Numbered from the stretch's first letter, positions 1-10,979 are shown. The stretch: 64,000 nucleotides of DNA from Fennellomyces sp. T-0311 (GCA_025266875.1 JALLLT010000021.1:248001-312000), one strand, 5' to 3'. Made by a program: numbers and translations. Notes: generated from the sequence alone by a model not told the origin.

Positions 1-2
1 GG

Positions 3-278
3 GATGACGACTATAATGAAGGGCGACATCGAAAATCACGAGAGGGCAACAGTGACAACCGCAACAAGCGAGCTCGAGACAACGACGATGATGAGCGGGG
101 TCGGAGAACTCGGCGAGAAATTGATGAAGATGGCAAAAAGCGATCAAGGAGAAGCCGTGAAGACCGTTCGCAAGAACACCACCACCACCATCGCGACTCG
201 CGTAATCGATCAGAGTCACCTTCAACGAAGCGAGAACATCGTCAGTCTCACGGATCTTCGCGCGTGTCAAGACATTAG
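3..278 (+). CDS. 3' end of an arginine/serine-rich protein (partial)
   Basis: The window opens inside a gene. Reading from base 3, an open frame runs to a TAG at 276-278 and encodes a charged tail rich in Arg, Ser, Asp and His, with a run of five histidines and RS/SR/RD pairs near the end (for example RSRRSRED and RNRSESP). Such tails are typical of nuclear splicing factors and other RNA-processing proteins, so a nuclear role is inferred. No folded domain is inside the window, so the family cannot be named. A second frame is also open here, but its composition is unremarkable; I prefer the RS-rich frame. An A/T-rich stretch resembling a 3' untranslated region follows at about 300-345. Confidence 0.55.
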   Translation, partial: DDDYNEGRHRKSREGNSDNRNKRARDNDDDERGRRTRREIDEDGKKRSRRSREDRSQEHHHHHRDSRNRSESPSTKREHRQSHGSSRVSRH

Positions 279-347
279 GATGTTGTATAAGCCATGATAT
301 ATTAAAGATTGTAGAAAAAAATATAATAATATAGAGATTAAAGTGTA

Positions 348-913
348 TTATTGGAAGTGTCGTCGTCGCAGTGCAGAAGAGCGTCTTGATAGTCCGGTAT
401 TCTCAAAGGTCCCCCCATCTTTACGGTTCAGGGCAAATGTGTAGCTTCGGTAATGGTCCTTGCTAAGTTCACCTTCCACAGTGATCTCCACATAGTATAA
501 TCCATCGGCGTACGAGTCATCCAAAACACCGTCGAACATTATAAACTGGTCTTCGTCTTCCAGACTGGTGGGTTGCCAGACCTTAAACGTTTGAAGGGGC
601 CTGCAATGTAAATCAATTAATTTCTGTTGCCAAGGTTCCGTGTATAACAACGCCTTACATCCCGTTGCCATCCTCCTTGTACAACTTGGCATACACCATG
701 TGTCCATGGTGGTCGGGCATATCCTCAACGGCAAATCGAATTGGGGCACCGGGCTTATATACCGAATGGGGCTTAGGGTTTTGGAAGTAGTTGACACTGT
801 CAGCATATGCTAGCGTGGCGGAAACCAACAAGAGGCCGGCCTTGACAAACGTTGCGATCTAAACTATATTTTGAGCAACGATTGACATTTGGATTCACTG
901 ATTTTACCTTCAT
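348..913 (-). CDS. small secreted protein, Ig-like/KRE9-like (hypothetical)
   Basis: Three exons fit: 913-908 (only ATG AAG), 858-659 and 600-348. Joined, they start MKIATFVKAGLLLVSATLAYA, a clean signal peptide (Lys then a hydrophobic core ending Ala-Tyr-Ala). The mature part is about 130 residues, rich in aromatic and acidic residues, with alternating hydrophobic stretches such as GLYYVEITVEG that suggest a beta-sandwich. This loosely recalls the N-terminal domain of the KRE9/KNH1 cell-wall family, but I do not see enough to assign it. No membrane segment or clear GPI signal is present, so it is probably released to the wall or medium. The C-terminus is Arg-rich. Function unknown. Confidence 0.6.
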
Positions 914-1330
914 ATTCCCTGTAGTATGGAGAGAGGAAAACGTTTTCGAATGGGTTTATATATGCATTTCTGTGACAAATGTTCCGTTCCCCCTTCCTTT
1001 TTTTTACAACTTTATAAGGGGGCTTCACATTTTAATTATTCACCCCTAGTATAACGCACAGTCCATTTCTCGGTCCCTCCTAGCCACTAATTTAACCCAA
1101 TTGCTCTTAAAATGCCGTAATAAGTACAAAGAGGTATTTTCGTTTATGATGGATGCGTGGATGTGACGGCAGTCGGAAAGGGATATCGCGGTAATAAGCA
1201 AAAAGAATGTGCATGTAAGTGAGAATGTAAGGTAAGGTCTAAATGGAAGGTTATACAGAACAATAGTATGAGAGATAAATACGATAAAAGACAACTAAAT
1301 ATACAAACTAAAGAAAAGAGAAAAATAAAC
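914..1330. other. intergenic spacer, no gene seen
   Basis: This stretch holds the upstream region of the secreted-protein gene and the 3' flank of the TBC gene, both on the minus strand. The small open frames here have no recognisable content. It is A/T-rich near 1020-1140 and 1250-1330. I see no RNA gene. Confidence 0.5.
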
Positions 1331-3745
1331 TTATACAAATCCACGATAATAGTGCTCTTTCTCGTTGCCCGCTAAACCGTTTCGTGCAGCCTTCAATCGC
1401 CCATACGGCGACACTGCTGTATTTCCGTTGCCCATCATCTGGGAAAATCGATTCAGCAATGAATTGCTGCGCGCGGCAACCGGTGATCCCGAAGGTCCTG
1501 TGGCTGCTGTTGAGTGCTCTGACGAGACCGATCCGCTGCGACTCAGTCCATCGTCAAGCTTGTTAGGCCGTTTCATCTTGTTGCCAACCGATGCCAGACG
1601 TTGTGAAAGACTTCGGGTGACATCGCCTGTACTTGCCCGTTTCCATGTGTCATCTGTAATTCGACTTCGACGGAATAGTTCATCCAGTGACTCACGCGAT
1701 TCACGTCGGAACGAATCAAAACTTTGTTTCGCTATATCTGTTGTGTCGCGCAACCGTTGGAGCCTTCCGGATCCGTTGGATGCAATCGAAGAAGTGTCGC
1801 TCCAATCACTTGCAAAAAGTCCGCTATTTCGCTTATCGTATGCGCCAGGCACGCTCAGCCCGTTAGCAATTGCATTGAGCCGCATTTCACGCACAGAATT
1901 GGCAGTTGCCAAGACTATTTGAATGTCATCGATGGGATAGTTTTGCAGTAACCGCACATTTTCAGCAAAATCGCCACGAAGGATCTCTTGACGGATACAT
2001 CTAAGCGGTTCTCGTGTCAGTCATTGTAACCGATTGCCGATGTGAATAAAAAAAAGATAACTTACAGAACCATTGCAACGGAGAAATCGAGCAAAAACTC
2101 GAATCGGTTCTCGGCCATACCTTCCTGGTTTCCTCTATCAGCCAGGATAGAGTCCCATAACCGAATTACACTAGGCAGATCCCATTCCTGGGAGCATAGC
2201 ACAGTTATCCACCGGAATGCATAGTATTGCTCCTTGATATCTTTCCGCTTTAGGTCACGCCACAGCGGCTTATCCACCCACGCAAGCCGCATACTCATGC
2301 GCTGCATTGTGGCGTTGATTCCGGTGCTTGCATCCTGGTCCAGTGATCGTACGAAATGGTCACGTACATCTGACATTAGGATCGTAAAAACAAAAAAGGC
2401 ATCGGCCTCCGCATACGCCTGGGCCTCCGGATGTTCGTCCTTGGCAAACACATAGTAGATTGGTGCGAGCAATTCGTTCATGCCTTGAACATAGCCGACC
2501 CCCGGGTTCAATTTAGCATAAATAAATAAGATCCGCTCGATAACCTCCCAGTGATAATCCTGTGCATTCAAGTCGGTTGCATGCGACTGCCTTGCTATCT
2601 CCTCAGGTGATGCATCCGGGCTTAGCCGACCTTCTGAACCGTTGTTGAGATGTGCAATTCGTTTAAACAGCGTCCGGCGGTTGGGTACATGGGGACAGAT
2701 AGGCTTCATGCTCTTAATATCGTACTTGCGCTTTGTTGGGGTAGGCAAAAGGACCGAAGTTGAACTGTTACCCTTGAATGCAGATGAGAATTTTCGGACA
2801 ATATTCCGTGGTGAGGCTACGTCTGCGTTTGAATGTGATGAATGAACTGAGCTGCGCGAATTGGAGCGTGAGCGCGTGTTTGTGACCGAAGCACGGAGCG
2901 ACTTTTTCGATGCAGTGGAGGAAGAACGTGGACGGCCCATAAATCCAAATGAGAATCGTCGACCCGCTGGCTTTTCTTCCTCTTCCTCGATGACAATATC
3001 TTCAGGGCGTGAGAGCGGATTGATATGGCTGCGTGGCACATACGTTTGAAAGAATGCAATATCAGGGAGCGTGCGCCTGACATCTTTATCGATTTGATCC
3101 AAAATCGAGTTGTCATGGAAATACGTTGCCCATCGTGATCCTCGTTCGTCGCTAAGTGGCTATCCAAAAAAAGGGCGGTTAATCATTTAGCGCACGTGCC
3201 AAACTTTCAAAATAAAACTTACATGGTCACTCGAAGGTGGTTCGCCTCCGGGATCTTCCAACAAGTCTCTGACCCAATTCTAAAATAACCCATATATTTG
3301 TTAGCAAACATACAAATCAAGCACTGCAGGCAGACTACGTACGTAGTAGCTTAATCGCTGTGAAGTCAACACTGTATGCCACATTCGCTTATCTGGTGGC
3401 AAATAGCCTAGTAACACCTTCCACGCTGTGGCGCGTAGTCCTGACTCATCGGGTATACCTGCTCGTTTTTTCTGCTCATCAGTCTGCTTTTTTCTTGAGT
3501 GCCCTTTTTTCGAATGAATTCACATTACCATTGAAGCATGCATCACGAAATGATTTAATATCAATTATGGGTTTCCAGTGTAGCTCGTCTTCATCACTTT
3601 CAGGCTCTGGTCGCAACGTTGTCTCGAAATAGTTGATTCTGTTCAGAAAAAGCCCCCGTGGGGCAAGTCATCAGTCGGAGGGCTCATCATGATGAAACCG
3701 ATGGACAGATTCTTTGTCATACCTTTCTTTGTATGTAGAGTCCAT
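1331..3745 (-). CDS. TBC1D13: TBC-domain Rab GTPase-activating protein, TBC1D13-like
   Basis: A Rab GAP that would stimulate GTP hydrolysis on a Rab protein in membrane traffic. Exons join as: ATG at 3745 (MDSTYKERINYFETTL), an exon with GIPDESGLRATAWKVLLGYLPP, an exon with NWVRDLLEDPGG, the main exon (about 3160-2062) and a last exon to the stop at 1331. The TBC domain shows the arginine-finger motif in QIDKDVRRTLPD and the glutamine finger in YVQGMNELL, both intact, so it should be catalytically active. The motif order and the segment WATYFHDNSILDQIDKDVRR match animal TBC1D13 closely. A Ser/Arg-rich insert (about 70 residues) splits the domain, and the tail (about 150 residues) is Ser-rich and probably disordered. 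The Rab substrate cannot be told from sequence. Confidence 0.88.
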
Positions 3746-4932
3746 CGGCGGAGCGGGTTATATGTTGCAATATGCAGCAGAAAAAAAGAAGTGTAAGATG
3801 AAACAAAAGCAGCAGAATTATTTCATGCCCAGCAAAAGTTGCCATGGCTTTTTATATATTTTTCCCGCCTCCACACATTGACCCCTTCCCGGAGATCGTT
3901 CGATATAAAGTTTTCTTGATTGGGCAATCCACAAATCCCATTCAACAGTGCAATTCCGCTGTTTCCCGTATAATTGTATCATCGGTACTTGTCACCCATT
4001 ATACTGCGAACAATATCCCAGAATCGTCATCGCCTGAACCAAAGTACGCGTGAGTCGCGTGCTTTCATTTAGAGTTCATGTCGCAGGCCATGTGTAACCT
4101 ACGCAGGTCCAATGTACTGTCGCACTGGGATCGTTGCCTTGTGTACGAACGATTGTGTACGTATTCGATACAATCCGTCAGCTAGTGGAGAAGCACACAA
4201 TTATGAAGAGCATTAGCATTCTGGTATAAACTAGTTTCCATGAACAGGATACGCAATCACTAATGGATGCAGTAAACTACCACCTACGTCATTTTAATAC
4301 AGAAGCCATATTTGTATAACGATGGTACTCCTTGCGTTTCTAATTACGATAATACATTTACTTTCTGCTGCAGCTCAAATTACAAAATAAAAAAAATTGC
4401 GTACCTTACCAACAGGCTATCCTACATTGGCAGTGGTTAAATTATACCGTAGCAACGGTTATTATACATTAGCAACCAGTTTCTACGGGGAATCATCGTC
4501 CTCGATTCTAGTCCCTATTACGGCGTGCGACTTCTCTTAAAGTAGCAGCTGTTATCATTCTTTTATGATTGTGAAGGCGCCTTTTTGAAAGTAAAAAATA
4601 ATGAGAGTCAGATAGACGATGTTTGGATAGGGTAGAAGGTTGCAATTAAGGGCTTCAATAGTACATAAGAATGATGATTATGGAGGATAGATGAGAAAGA
4701 AGACCATACTATTACATACCACAACGAAACACCAGAAACCTGTTTATACAAGTAGTTGGGTACGTAAGCTTATACTACTTGTTCGAGCTCCATTACAAGA
4801 CATCCACATATTCGATCAGCCTGTAAAAATCGAGGGAAATACTAACAAAATTGCCACGTGTTGAGCGAAGGCTGCATTTTTTCAGGCACCAAGACGCATT
4901 GAACGCGCTTCTTCACTCCGCGCTTCTTCATC
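3746..4932. other. 1.2-kb intergenic region between divergent genes
   Basis: This divergent region separates the TBC1D13-like gene (-) and the SDF2-like gene (+). Short open frames here carry no recognisable protein. It contains a CCACGTG element at 4854-4860 near the SDF2 start, annotated separately. Nothing else stands out. Confidence 0.5.
4854..4860 (+). promoter_or_regulatory. CCACGTG E-box / CCACG-type element upstream of SDF2
   Basis: A palindromic CACGTG core preceded by C lies about 75 bases before the SDF2-like start codon. CCACG is the half-site of the animal ER-stress element and CACGTG is a bHLH site. A role in ER-stress or other regulation is only inferred from position. Confidence 0.25.
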
Positions 4933-5815
4933 ATGAAACTTAGTGTTGTGGCATCCGTGCTTGCTTGTCTCATTGCGGCTGTATCGGCTGTTCCAGAGCT
5001 CGAAGATGGTACATTCACATTATTTCACTATTCAGTGCTTTTCTAACTTGAAAAGTTCTTAGGTTTTCAAAAAGTAACCTGTGGAAGCACGATTAAGCTC
5101 ACCCATCAACCAACCGGTTACAAACTTCATTCCCATGGTGTCTCTTACGGTATGATCTTTGCTGATTGTTAACGTAACAATCGACTGAGTAATTCTTTAG
5201 GAAGTGGATCTGGACAACAGTCCATCACAGCGTTTCCTGAGACGGACGACAGCAATAGTTTCTGGCTTGTGCGTGCCGGATTAGGCAAACAGTGCAAGCG
5301 AGGGTATGATATTATATATAGTTATAGTAAGAAAAGATGTGTCAACCCTTACTTGCTTATAGAGAGCCAGTACCGTGCGGATCTGTTATACGCTTACGCC
5401 ATGCCAATACCAAGGCCTATCTTCACAGCCACAATCATCCCTCTCCGTTGTCACGACAACAAGAAGTCAGCTGTTACGATGGTGAAGATAATGGTACATA
5501 TTAAAGTGAGGTATTTCCTCGAGCAAGATACTGATTTATCTGCAGGTGATGATTGGAAGATTGAATGTGCATCCGGAAAGCATTGGTTGCGTGAAACACC
5601 GGTTCAACTCATTCATGTCGAGAGCAAGGCATATCTGACATCCGGTACCAATCATCAATACGGACAACCGATCCCAGGTCAGCTTGAAGTAGCTGGTGCA
5701 AAAACCTCATCAAAGGCGACACAATGGATGGCACAGGTAAAAGCTGGGTGGGGAGAAACAGACGAGGTACTGATTCAATATGTAGGAGGGCATCTATTTT
5801 GCTGAAAGCACGTAG
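4933..5815 (+). CDS. SDF2: SDF2-like ER-lumenal MIR-domain protein
   Basis: The start at 4933 gives MKLSVVASVLACLIAAVSA, a signal peptide. Six exons read through to the TAG at 5813-5815. The mature protein consists of MIR repeats: VTCGSTIKLTHQPTGYKLH, then SYGSGSGQQSITAF, then PVPCGSVIRLRHANTKAYL with LHSHNHPSPLSRQQEVSCY, then DDWKIEC and YGQPIPGQLEVAG. These match animal and plant SDF2 block for block, including the WxVxC-type segment. SDF2 proteins act in the ER lumen with the Hsp70 BiP and an ERdj3-type J-protein in quality control of secretory proteins. MIR domains also occur in protein O-mannosyltransferases, but the short length and lack of membrane helices exclude those. I see no C-terminal H/KDEL; the last residues are FAEST. 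It converges on mL44 with a 133-base gap. Confidence 0.9.
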
Positions 5816-5948
5816 TAGAAACGTCAAAGCATCTGGACAATAGAATTAACGAACCGGTTTCACATGAGAAACGGATTATATGTATATATAAACGAGAATT
5901 GAAACAGATGGGTGACAGGGGAGAATGATGCACAATTCAAATTCTATT

Positions 5949-6991
5949 TTAGATAATGGCCTCGGTGGATCCTAACACTGGGGGCTTGTAGTTATCTACA
6001 TGATCCGCATCAGAGGGCAGAACAAAGTCCTTCTCTTCCTTGCCATAGTATGACGCCAGCGCATCTTGACAAGCCTATAGTGCGCAAATCAATATAAATC
6101 ATGCAGTCTAACCAAAGGATCAACGTACTCTGAACTCTGCCATCTTCAAAGAGCTACCGAAACCTTCACCAAGCTTCTTTTCGCCGGAAAACACGCCAAC
6201 AATAAATACAGGTGCAGAAGAAAGACGACCAGTTTCCGAAATTACTCGCGATACTGGTGCCTCCTGACCAAGCTTCTTGCACAGTGCCGACAAGTACCGT
6301 TTTGGATTCTGCAACTTGAGCAAAGGTCGTACGTCGAGTTCACGAGAAAGGATATGTGCATGGACGAACTTTTTGGCAGCTTCGGGGCCCTGCTCCTGAT
6401 AGATCGCGCCTACCAGTGCATTGAAGCATTGAGCCAAGACGGCTGACTGGACGGTGTTTCCATCACGTTCCCAGCGCACAACGTCCTGTAATCCAACCTC
6501 ACTGCCGATCTGTGAAAGCGATTTGTTGCCGATATATTTGCGCAAAACTTCGGCGAAGGCGTTCATATGCATCGAAGGATACTTGGCGTGAAGATATTCG
6601 GTTGCGTAGAGACCAATGACACGTTTGCCTATTTTACACCCATTGCGTTAATCGCTAAGCAACGCGTATATTTTTGTTACTTACCGAGAAACGTGAGGTT
6701 TGCAGCTGATGAGTGTGTCACAGCTTGCTCGAGAAGCGATGGGTTAAGTGACTGAAGGCCCAGACGAGCGCCGAATGCGCTCAGAGTCGCGTTGTTGGTT
6801 GGACTGGCAACATTGGGCGGAAGTTCCTGCTGTTCTGTCATGACAGGACCGCTTGTATGAAAGGCCATGATACGATTTGCTGCAGTAGAATGTAAGAAAG
6901 TGGGAGAAGTGCGCTGGACACCGACAGACTCACCTCGAAGGCATCGTAATGAAGTGGTCTGGCAGCGTGCTCTGGAGAATGCGGCGAACAT
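5949..6991 (-). CDS. MRPL3: mitochondrial large-subunit ribosomal protein mL44 (RNase III-like)
   Basis: The start at 6991 gives MFAAFSRARCQTTSLRCLR, a basic mitochondrial presequence interrupted by an intron. The mature part has a degenerate RNase III fold: ATLSAFGARLGLQSLNPSLL, LEQAVTHSSAA, FLGKRVIGLYATEYL, and FNALVGAIYQEQGPEAAKKF. A dsRNA-binding-like region follows, with NPKRYLSALCKKLGQ and GEGFGSSLKMAEF. The last exon (about 6075-5949) adds ACQDALASYYG. The acidic catalytic signature of true RNase III (ExLGD) is replaced, as in mL44/Mrpl3, which is structural in the mitoribosome rather than a nuclease. It is divergently paired with mL38. Confidence 0.88.
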
Positions 6992-7121
6992 GTCAGTATG
7001 TTAGGGCAAAAAATGCTTGGACGCAACAAGGGTGCGGTGGCTTTTAAATAAATAATCACTGACCACGTTTTGACCCCGTCTTCCCAACTCAACTAAAAAA
7101 TAACAACTTTTTTTTTTAATT
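6992..7121. promoter_or_regulatory. 130-base divergent promoter of mL44 and mL38
   Basis: Two mitoribosomal protein genes start at the two edges of this spacer and read outwards. It holds an A/T tract (about 7096-7120). Shared control of the pair is inferred from the short distance; I identify no specific factor site. Confidence 0.5.
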
Positions 7122-8559
7122 ATGTTTGGCGCGTGGGCAAAGCGAGCAGCGACTAACCAGGGCATCCGCTCCATGCCCCAGCGACTGGCCTCCGTAAGCT
7201 CCTGCCACCCTGCTTCCACGGCCAGTTCCGGACTAATGTTGGCATTTCTAGGCTACTCGACACGCGTCAACGGAAGCCTCGCACAGTGGATATCGCACAG
7301 CATACGAAGAAGCGCTCAACCTTATTCAGGTCGACAAGAAAGAACGGTTACAAATGCTGGAGCGAGTCGACAAGGAAATAGCCCGAGTCAAGAAGGGTAC
7401 CCGTTTGTGCCTCCCTTTTCCCTCTGTAGCCGTATTGACACATACACCTCTCCACATTAGGCAATGCACCCACACAAGCAGCACAACTCTCAGCATTGAA
7501 CGCGCTCAAGTTCGACTTGCAAGTGAAATCGGAATTGAACGATCCCGAGATTCAGCGCAGCTTTTCGGCCGGCAACTGTAAGGAGTTAAAGGGCGCTGAG
7601 GGAAGAAGCTATTAACGACATCGCGTATAGTGGATATGGGACGACCTGTGTACCGGTACATGCGCCAGAGACAGTTCGAGAAAGCACCACGCACACAGCT
7701 GTTACAGCGCATCACGCAAATGAACGTCATTCCCGATCTGCTCCCGCTGGATTTGGAGCCCACGGTTCAGGTCAACATTAATCTGAAGGGCGAGGAGGGC
7801 GCAGTCGAGCCCGGTGTCTTTGTGAAGCCAGCACAGGTACATGGTTGGGCGGGAGGCAGTGTCATCGCAGCGGATGGCGTGTTGACAGCTGTCAAATTTT
7901 ACAGACCATCGAAATCCCGAAAGTGGATGTAACCAATTTCCATACCGACAAACGATTATATACATTAGCCCTCGTAGACCCCGGTAAGCAATGCAGAGTC
8001 ACGTAGCCGTTGATGCTGACCTGTCTGGAAGATTCGCCCGATGTCGCCAACAAAACTTATCAACAGCACTGCCATTGGTTAATGTAAGTCCATCCTCTGC
8101 GCTCTCAAACGAATTATCCACCAACGCGAGAACCCAGAACGAACGTCCCATTATCTGCCACGGAATCCACCGTCGCAGCAGGTGACTCTGTCCTGGAATA
8201 CGTTCCTCCTCATCCACAAAAGGGCACCAAGTACCATCGCTATACTCTGATCGCCTACGAGCAGCCGAACGGCGGCAACGACAAGGTCGACATCAAGGTC
8301 GAAAGTCGTGAGGCGTTTGATATCAAGGCGCTTGCACAAGCCCACGGTCTGGAACCTCGTGGCGTCTCCTTCTTCCGCCAGGTGTGGGATGAGACCGTGA
8401 GCAGTATCTACAACGATATTTTGCGTAAGTTCCCTCATTCGTTCTATTTTTTGCATCTATGGTTATTAACAGGCCGATCCACATGCAGACACTCACGAGC
8501 CAGTGTATGGCAAGCCACCAAAACCACAGCGCTATATCCGCAGAGCCGTGTACTATTAG
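7122..8559 (+). CDS. MRPL35: mitochondrial large-subunit ribosomal protein mL38 (PEBP fold)
   Basis: The start at 7122 gives MFGAWAKRAATNQGIRSMPQ, a basic mitochondrial presequence. Spliced exons read ATRHASTEASHSGYRTAYEE, a coiled segment (LIQVDKKERLQMLERVDKE), VDMGRPVYRYMRQRQFEKA, and then a phosphatidylethanolamine-binding-protein fold: VDVTNFHTDKRLYTLALVDP, TYQQHCHWLI, SVLEYVPPHPQKGTKYHRY, VSFFRQVWDETVSSIYND. The end is KPQRYIRRAVYY with TAG at 8557-8559. The order matches fungal Mrpl35/mL38, a mitoribosome large-subunit protein. At least six introns are needed, and one acceptor (before TNVPLSATEST) was chosen to fit the family. Divergent neighbour of mL44. Confidence 0.88.
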
Positions 8560-8825
8560 ATTTCATTTGCAGTGTTGGATAATTAAAATTGGTCTTTCAG
8601 TTCAAAAGCATTGTCTTTCTCGGTTGCCTTGGTGCACAGCTACCGTACTTTAAACTGCCGTGCTAATACACGCATAGCACCGTTCGCGTTACCTGGTAAC
8701 AAATACGCAAATACCAAATTAATGCGACCAAAGGCAACCAACGGAGGCATTGCAAACACGCCTTACAAAAACTGTTCGTACACGCGCTTGCATTGTAAAG
8801 ACAAAGCTTAATTTAAATGCTTTCT

Positions 8826-8918
8826 TTGAGTGTGGCAGGATTCGAACCTATTGTCCAAAGGACCGCCAGCCGAAGCACACACTTCTAAAAAAAGGCGCGC
8901 TCTGGTGACAACCACACC
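8826..8918 (-). other. tRNA-like remnant (B-box, possible degenerate type II tRNA)
   Basis: On the minus strand this contains GGTTCGAATCC, a perfect tRNA T-loop/B-box, preceded by a GTCC-TTT-GGAC hairpin like a long variable arm. Terminal halves GTGTGGT and GCCACAC can pair as an acceptor stem about 88 bases apart. The D-arm lacks the usual GG and A-box, I cannot place a clean anticodon, and no T-run terminator follows. It may be an intron-bearing leucine/serine-type tRNA read poorly by eye, or more likely a decayed copy. Confidence 0.28.
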
Positions 8919-9164
8919 GTTCCTGAAAATCTGGACTTTCACATCCGTTACCATGGACTGTAGTCGAGGAAGAGCGAATGTGAGTGCCCTCACATGTCTT
9001 CATGGGGTTGGAAACCGTGCAAAAAGTACTAGCCTGCAGCATGTGGACAAAGCGAACTTTGGAAAGAAAAAGTTGCGGGGAAGGGCCCTCTTTATTTAGT
9101 TTTTTCAGTTACAGCTGGCGAACAGCTCGGGGTATCACCTAGAACCGGTAGTATTGAGCAACAA

Positions 9165-9177
9165 GTTGCTAGGCAAC
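9165..9177. promoter_or_regulatory. X-box-like palindrome (RFX/Crt1-type site)
   Basis: GTTGCTAGGCAAC is an imperfect palindrome that fits the X-box bound by RFX-family factors (yeast Crt1 binds GTTGCCATGGCAAC-type sites). It lies about 750 bases upstream of PEX14, so a regulatory target is unclear. A near-identical copy occurs at 49386-49398. Confidence 0.3.
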
Positions 9178-9927
9178 GTTGCCTCCATGAAAATATGCGA
9201 CGACATTACGATCTGCTCTACCACAAAGGATTCGATGCGCGTATAAAGTTACTGGTCCTCTTTGATACTTCGCCGCGGACCAACTGGACTTTGGGTATAA
9301 ACTGAGCTCTAAGTTACGCGGACCATCATGCGTCCATTCATCTCCCACGTATCGCAAATCCCTTAGTTTAAATAAGACGGAACTACTCGAATCACACTTC
9401 CGTCATTTATCTTTCTCCATAGAGCAGCTTAGTCCTACTACTCTGGAAGCAGCTAAGAAGACAATTGGGACTGGCACTGATGCTATGTGTGAGAGGAGCT
9501 TCGCCATTGACACGTGAAAGAAAATACGGTCAGGCTTTTAACGCTTGGAAATGAACGACAGTGATCGCAAAGGCTCTTCTCTTCAAATTAAAGCAACCAA
9601 CGAACACAGTGTTGACATTACTGCTAATCAAAAAGTGAGAAGCATGGCAAGCGTGGGAATTGACCTGAAGGGTGGTTTAGTCGACGGTTGTCTTTGATTT
9701 GAGGGGATCAATATTGCACGGGGCAAAGAGCTCGAGTAGCAGCTCCTACCCTCCAAAAAGCAGCAATGGCATACTGGGCATGTCAACAGATAAACTGGCG
9801 AGTATGCTTGTTCGTGTGTAAATAAACTGACATAATAATAACGCCGCTCGATCAAAAGTTGAGTCAGCATGTGAAAAGCCGGCATTAATCTGCTTCTTTC
9901 ACCCAAATCCATTACAAATTAATAACC

Positions 9928-10962
9928 ATGGCAGAGGAAACGAGCAACGGCAGCCAGCAGCCATCCACCACTCAAGACAACGTCCCAGCACCAGCGTCTC
10001 AAGATAATGCACCACCCAACGAAGCGCTTATAAAGTCGGCTGTATCGTTCCTCTCCTCACCAAACGTCCAATCTGCTGACACTGCGAAAAAGGTTGCCTT
10101 TTTAACCAAGAAAGGGCTGTCCGCCAAAGATATCGAGGAAGCCTTCAGAAGAGTCAACCAAGAAGCACCATCCATACCAGCAACGGTGAGTTTGGTGGCG
10201 CCTGTAGCCATGGAGAAAGCTGACAACTGTTTGGTAGGCAACGACGACTGCAGCACCCGTAGCAAACGCAGCACCACCGGCCCCATTGATCCCCACACGC
10301 CCAACGTATCAGGCAGGCCCACCGAGTGTCATATACCAGCCTCTGCCTCCAGCACCGGCAATGCCAATCCAGAAACTCATTGCGATGGCAGTTCTGTTTG
10401 GTGTTGGGGCAGTGAGTGTGACAGCAGGCATCGTGAGCATTGTCAAGGTAAGAATGGGACGATCGAGCTGTTGGAGATTGATGTTCAGGGCAACTCACTC
10501 TACTTCTTTTTTTTGCTTGGCCAGCGTCTTTTGCTCCCTACGTTCACGGCGGTGGCAACTTACCAAACGGGCCGATACCAGCAACAAAAGACGGTACTTG
10601 ACAAACTTGGCGGTCAACTCGCAGGCGAAGAGACCGAGGGAGAAGAGAGTGCGGTGGAGGGTCAAAAGAAGGTGAACATCAGTGCACAGCTTGCGGAAAA
10701 GCAGGCTGCACTGGCCGAGCGGTTAGAGCATATGGTCAAACGGGCGAAAGCTCGGCACAGCGAGAGCAAAAACAGTGCTGATGTCTACACTGGACTGGGT
10801 ACGGCGGTAACGGATCTGCGGAACACAATCAATTCGCCTGAATACATGTATACGCCTTCTTTATACGCATCGGCAGTGCCCGGGCTGGAAGGATCCAATG
10901 TGCATGGCGTGAAGGGAGAGATCCGCTCGCTCAAAGGCATTTTATTGAATCGACGACGCTGA
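9928..10962 (+). CDS. PEX14: peroxisomal membrane docking protein Pex14
   Basis: Three exons (9928-10185, 10238-10447, 10525-10962) give a protein of about 300 residues. The N-terminal domain reads EALIKSAVSFLSSPNVQSAD, then KKVAFLTKKGLSAKDIEEAF, the conserved Pex14 fold that binds WxxxF motifs of the cargo receptor Pex5. A Pro/Ala-rich linker follows. Next comes a hydrophobic segment (IAMAVLFGVGAVSVTAGIVS), the predicted membrane span, then RLLLPTFTAVATYQ and a coiled coil (LAEKQAALAERLEHMVKRAK). This is the Pex14 architecture; with Pex13 and Pex17/33 it forms the import docking complex. The continuous frame reads through both introns, so an unspliced translation would wrongly lose the membrane segment. 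The stop abuts the convergent ARC1-like gene. Confidence 0.93.
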   Translation: MAEETSNGSQQPSTTQDNVPAPASQDNAPPNEALIKSAVSFLSSPNVQSADTAKKVAFLTKKGLSAKDIEEAFRRVNQEAPSIPATVSLVAPVAMEKADNCLVGNDDCSTRSKRSTTGPIDPHTPNVSGRPTECHIPASASSTGNANPETHCDGSSVWCWGSECDSRHREHCQGKNGTIELLEIDVQGNSLYFFFLLGQRLLLPTFTAVATYQTGRYQQQKTVLDKLGGQLAGEETEGEESAVEGQKKVNISAQLAEKQAALAERLEHMVKRAKARHSESKNSADVYTGLGTAVTDLRNTINSPEYMYTPSLYASAVPGLEGSNVHGVKGEIRSLKGILLNRRR

Positions 10963-10979
10963 TGTACTGAATAAAAGCT

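Larger units (their letters stand above)
8560..9927. other. 1.4-kb intergenic region upstream of PEX14
   Basis: I find no protein gene here. The longest frames cross a tRNA-like B-box at about 8838 and have meaningless composition. The region contains the tRNA-like remnant and an X-box-like palindrome, both listed separately. Confidence 0.5.

Noticed and set aside
3..297. Alternative frame (first codons ATG ACG ACT) across the start of the window
   Set aside because: The other frame gives a coherent RS/RD-rich tail ending at 278, which is far more protein-like than the Thr-rich alternative.
8808..9099. Small frames containing WQDSNL and similar residues
   Set aside because: WQDSNL-type words are the usual antisense reading of a tRNA B-box (GGTTCGAATCCTGCCA), not a protein.
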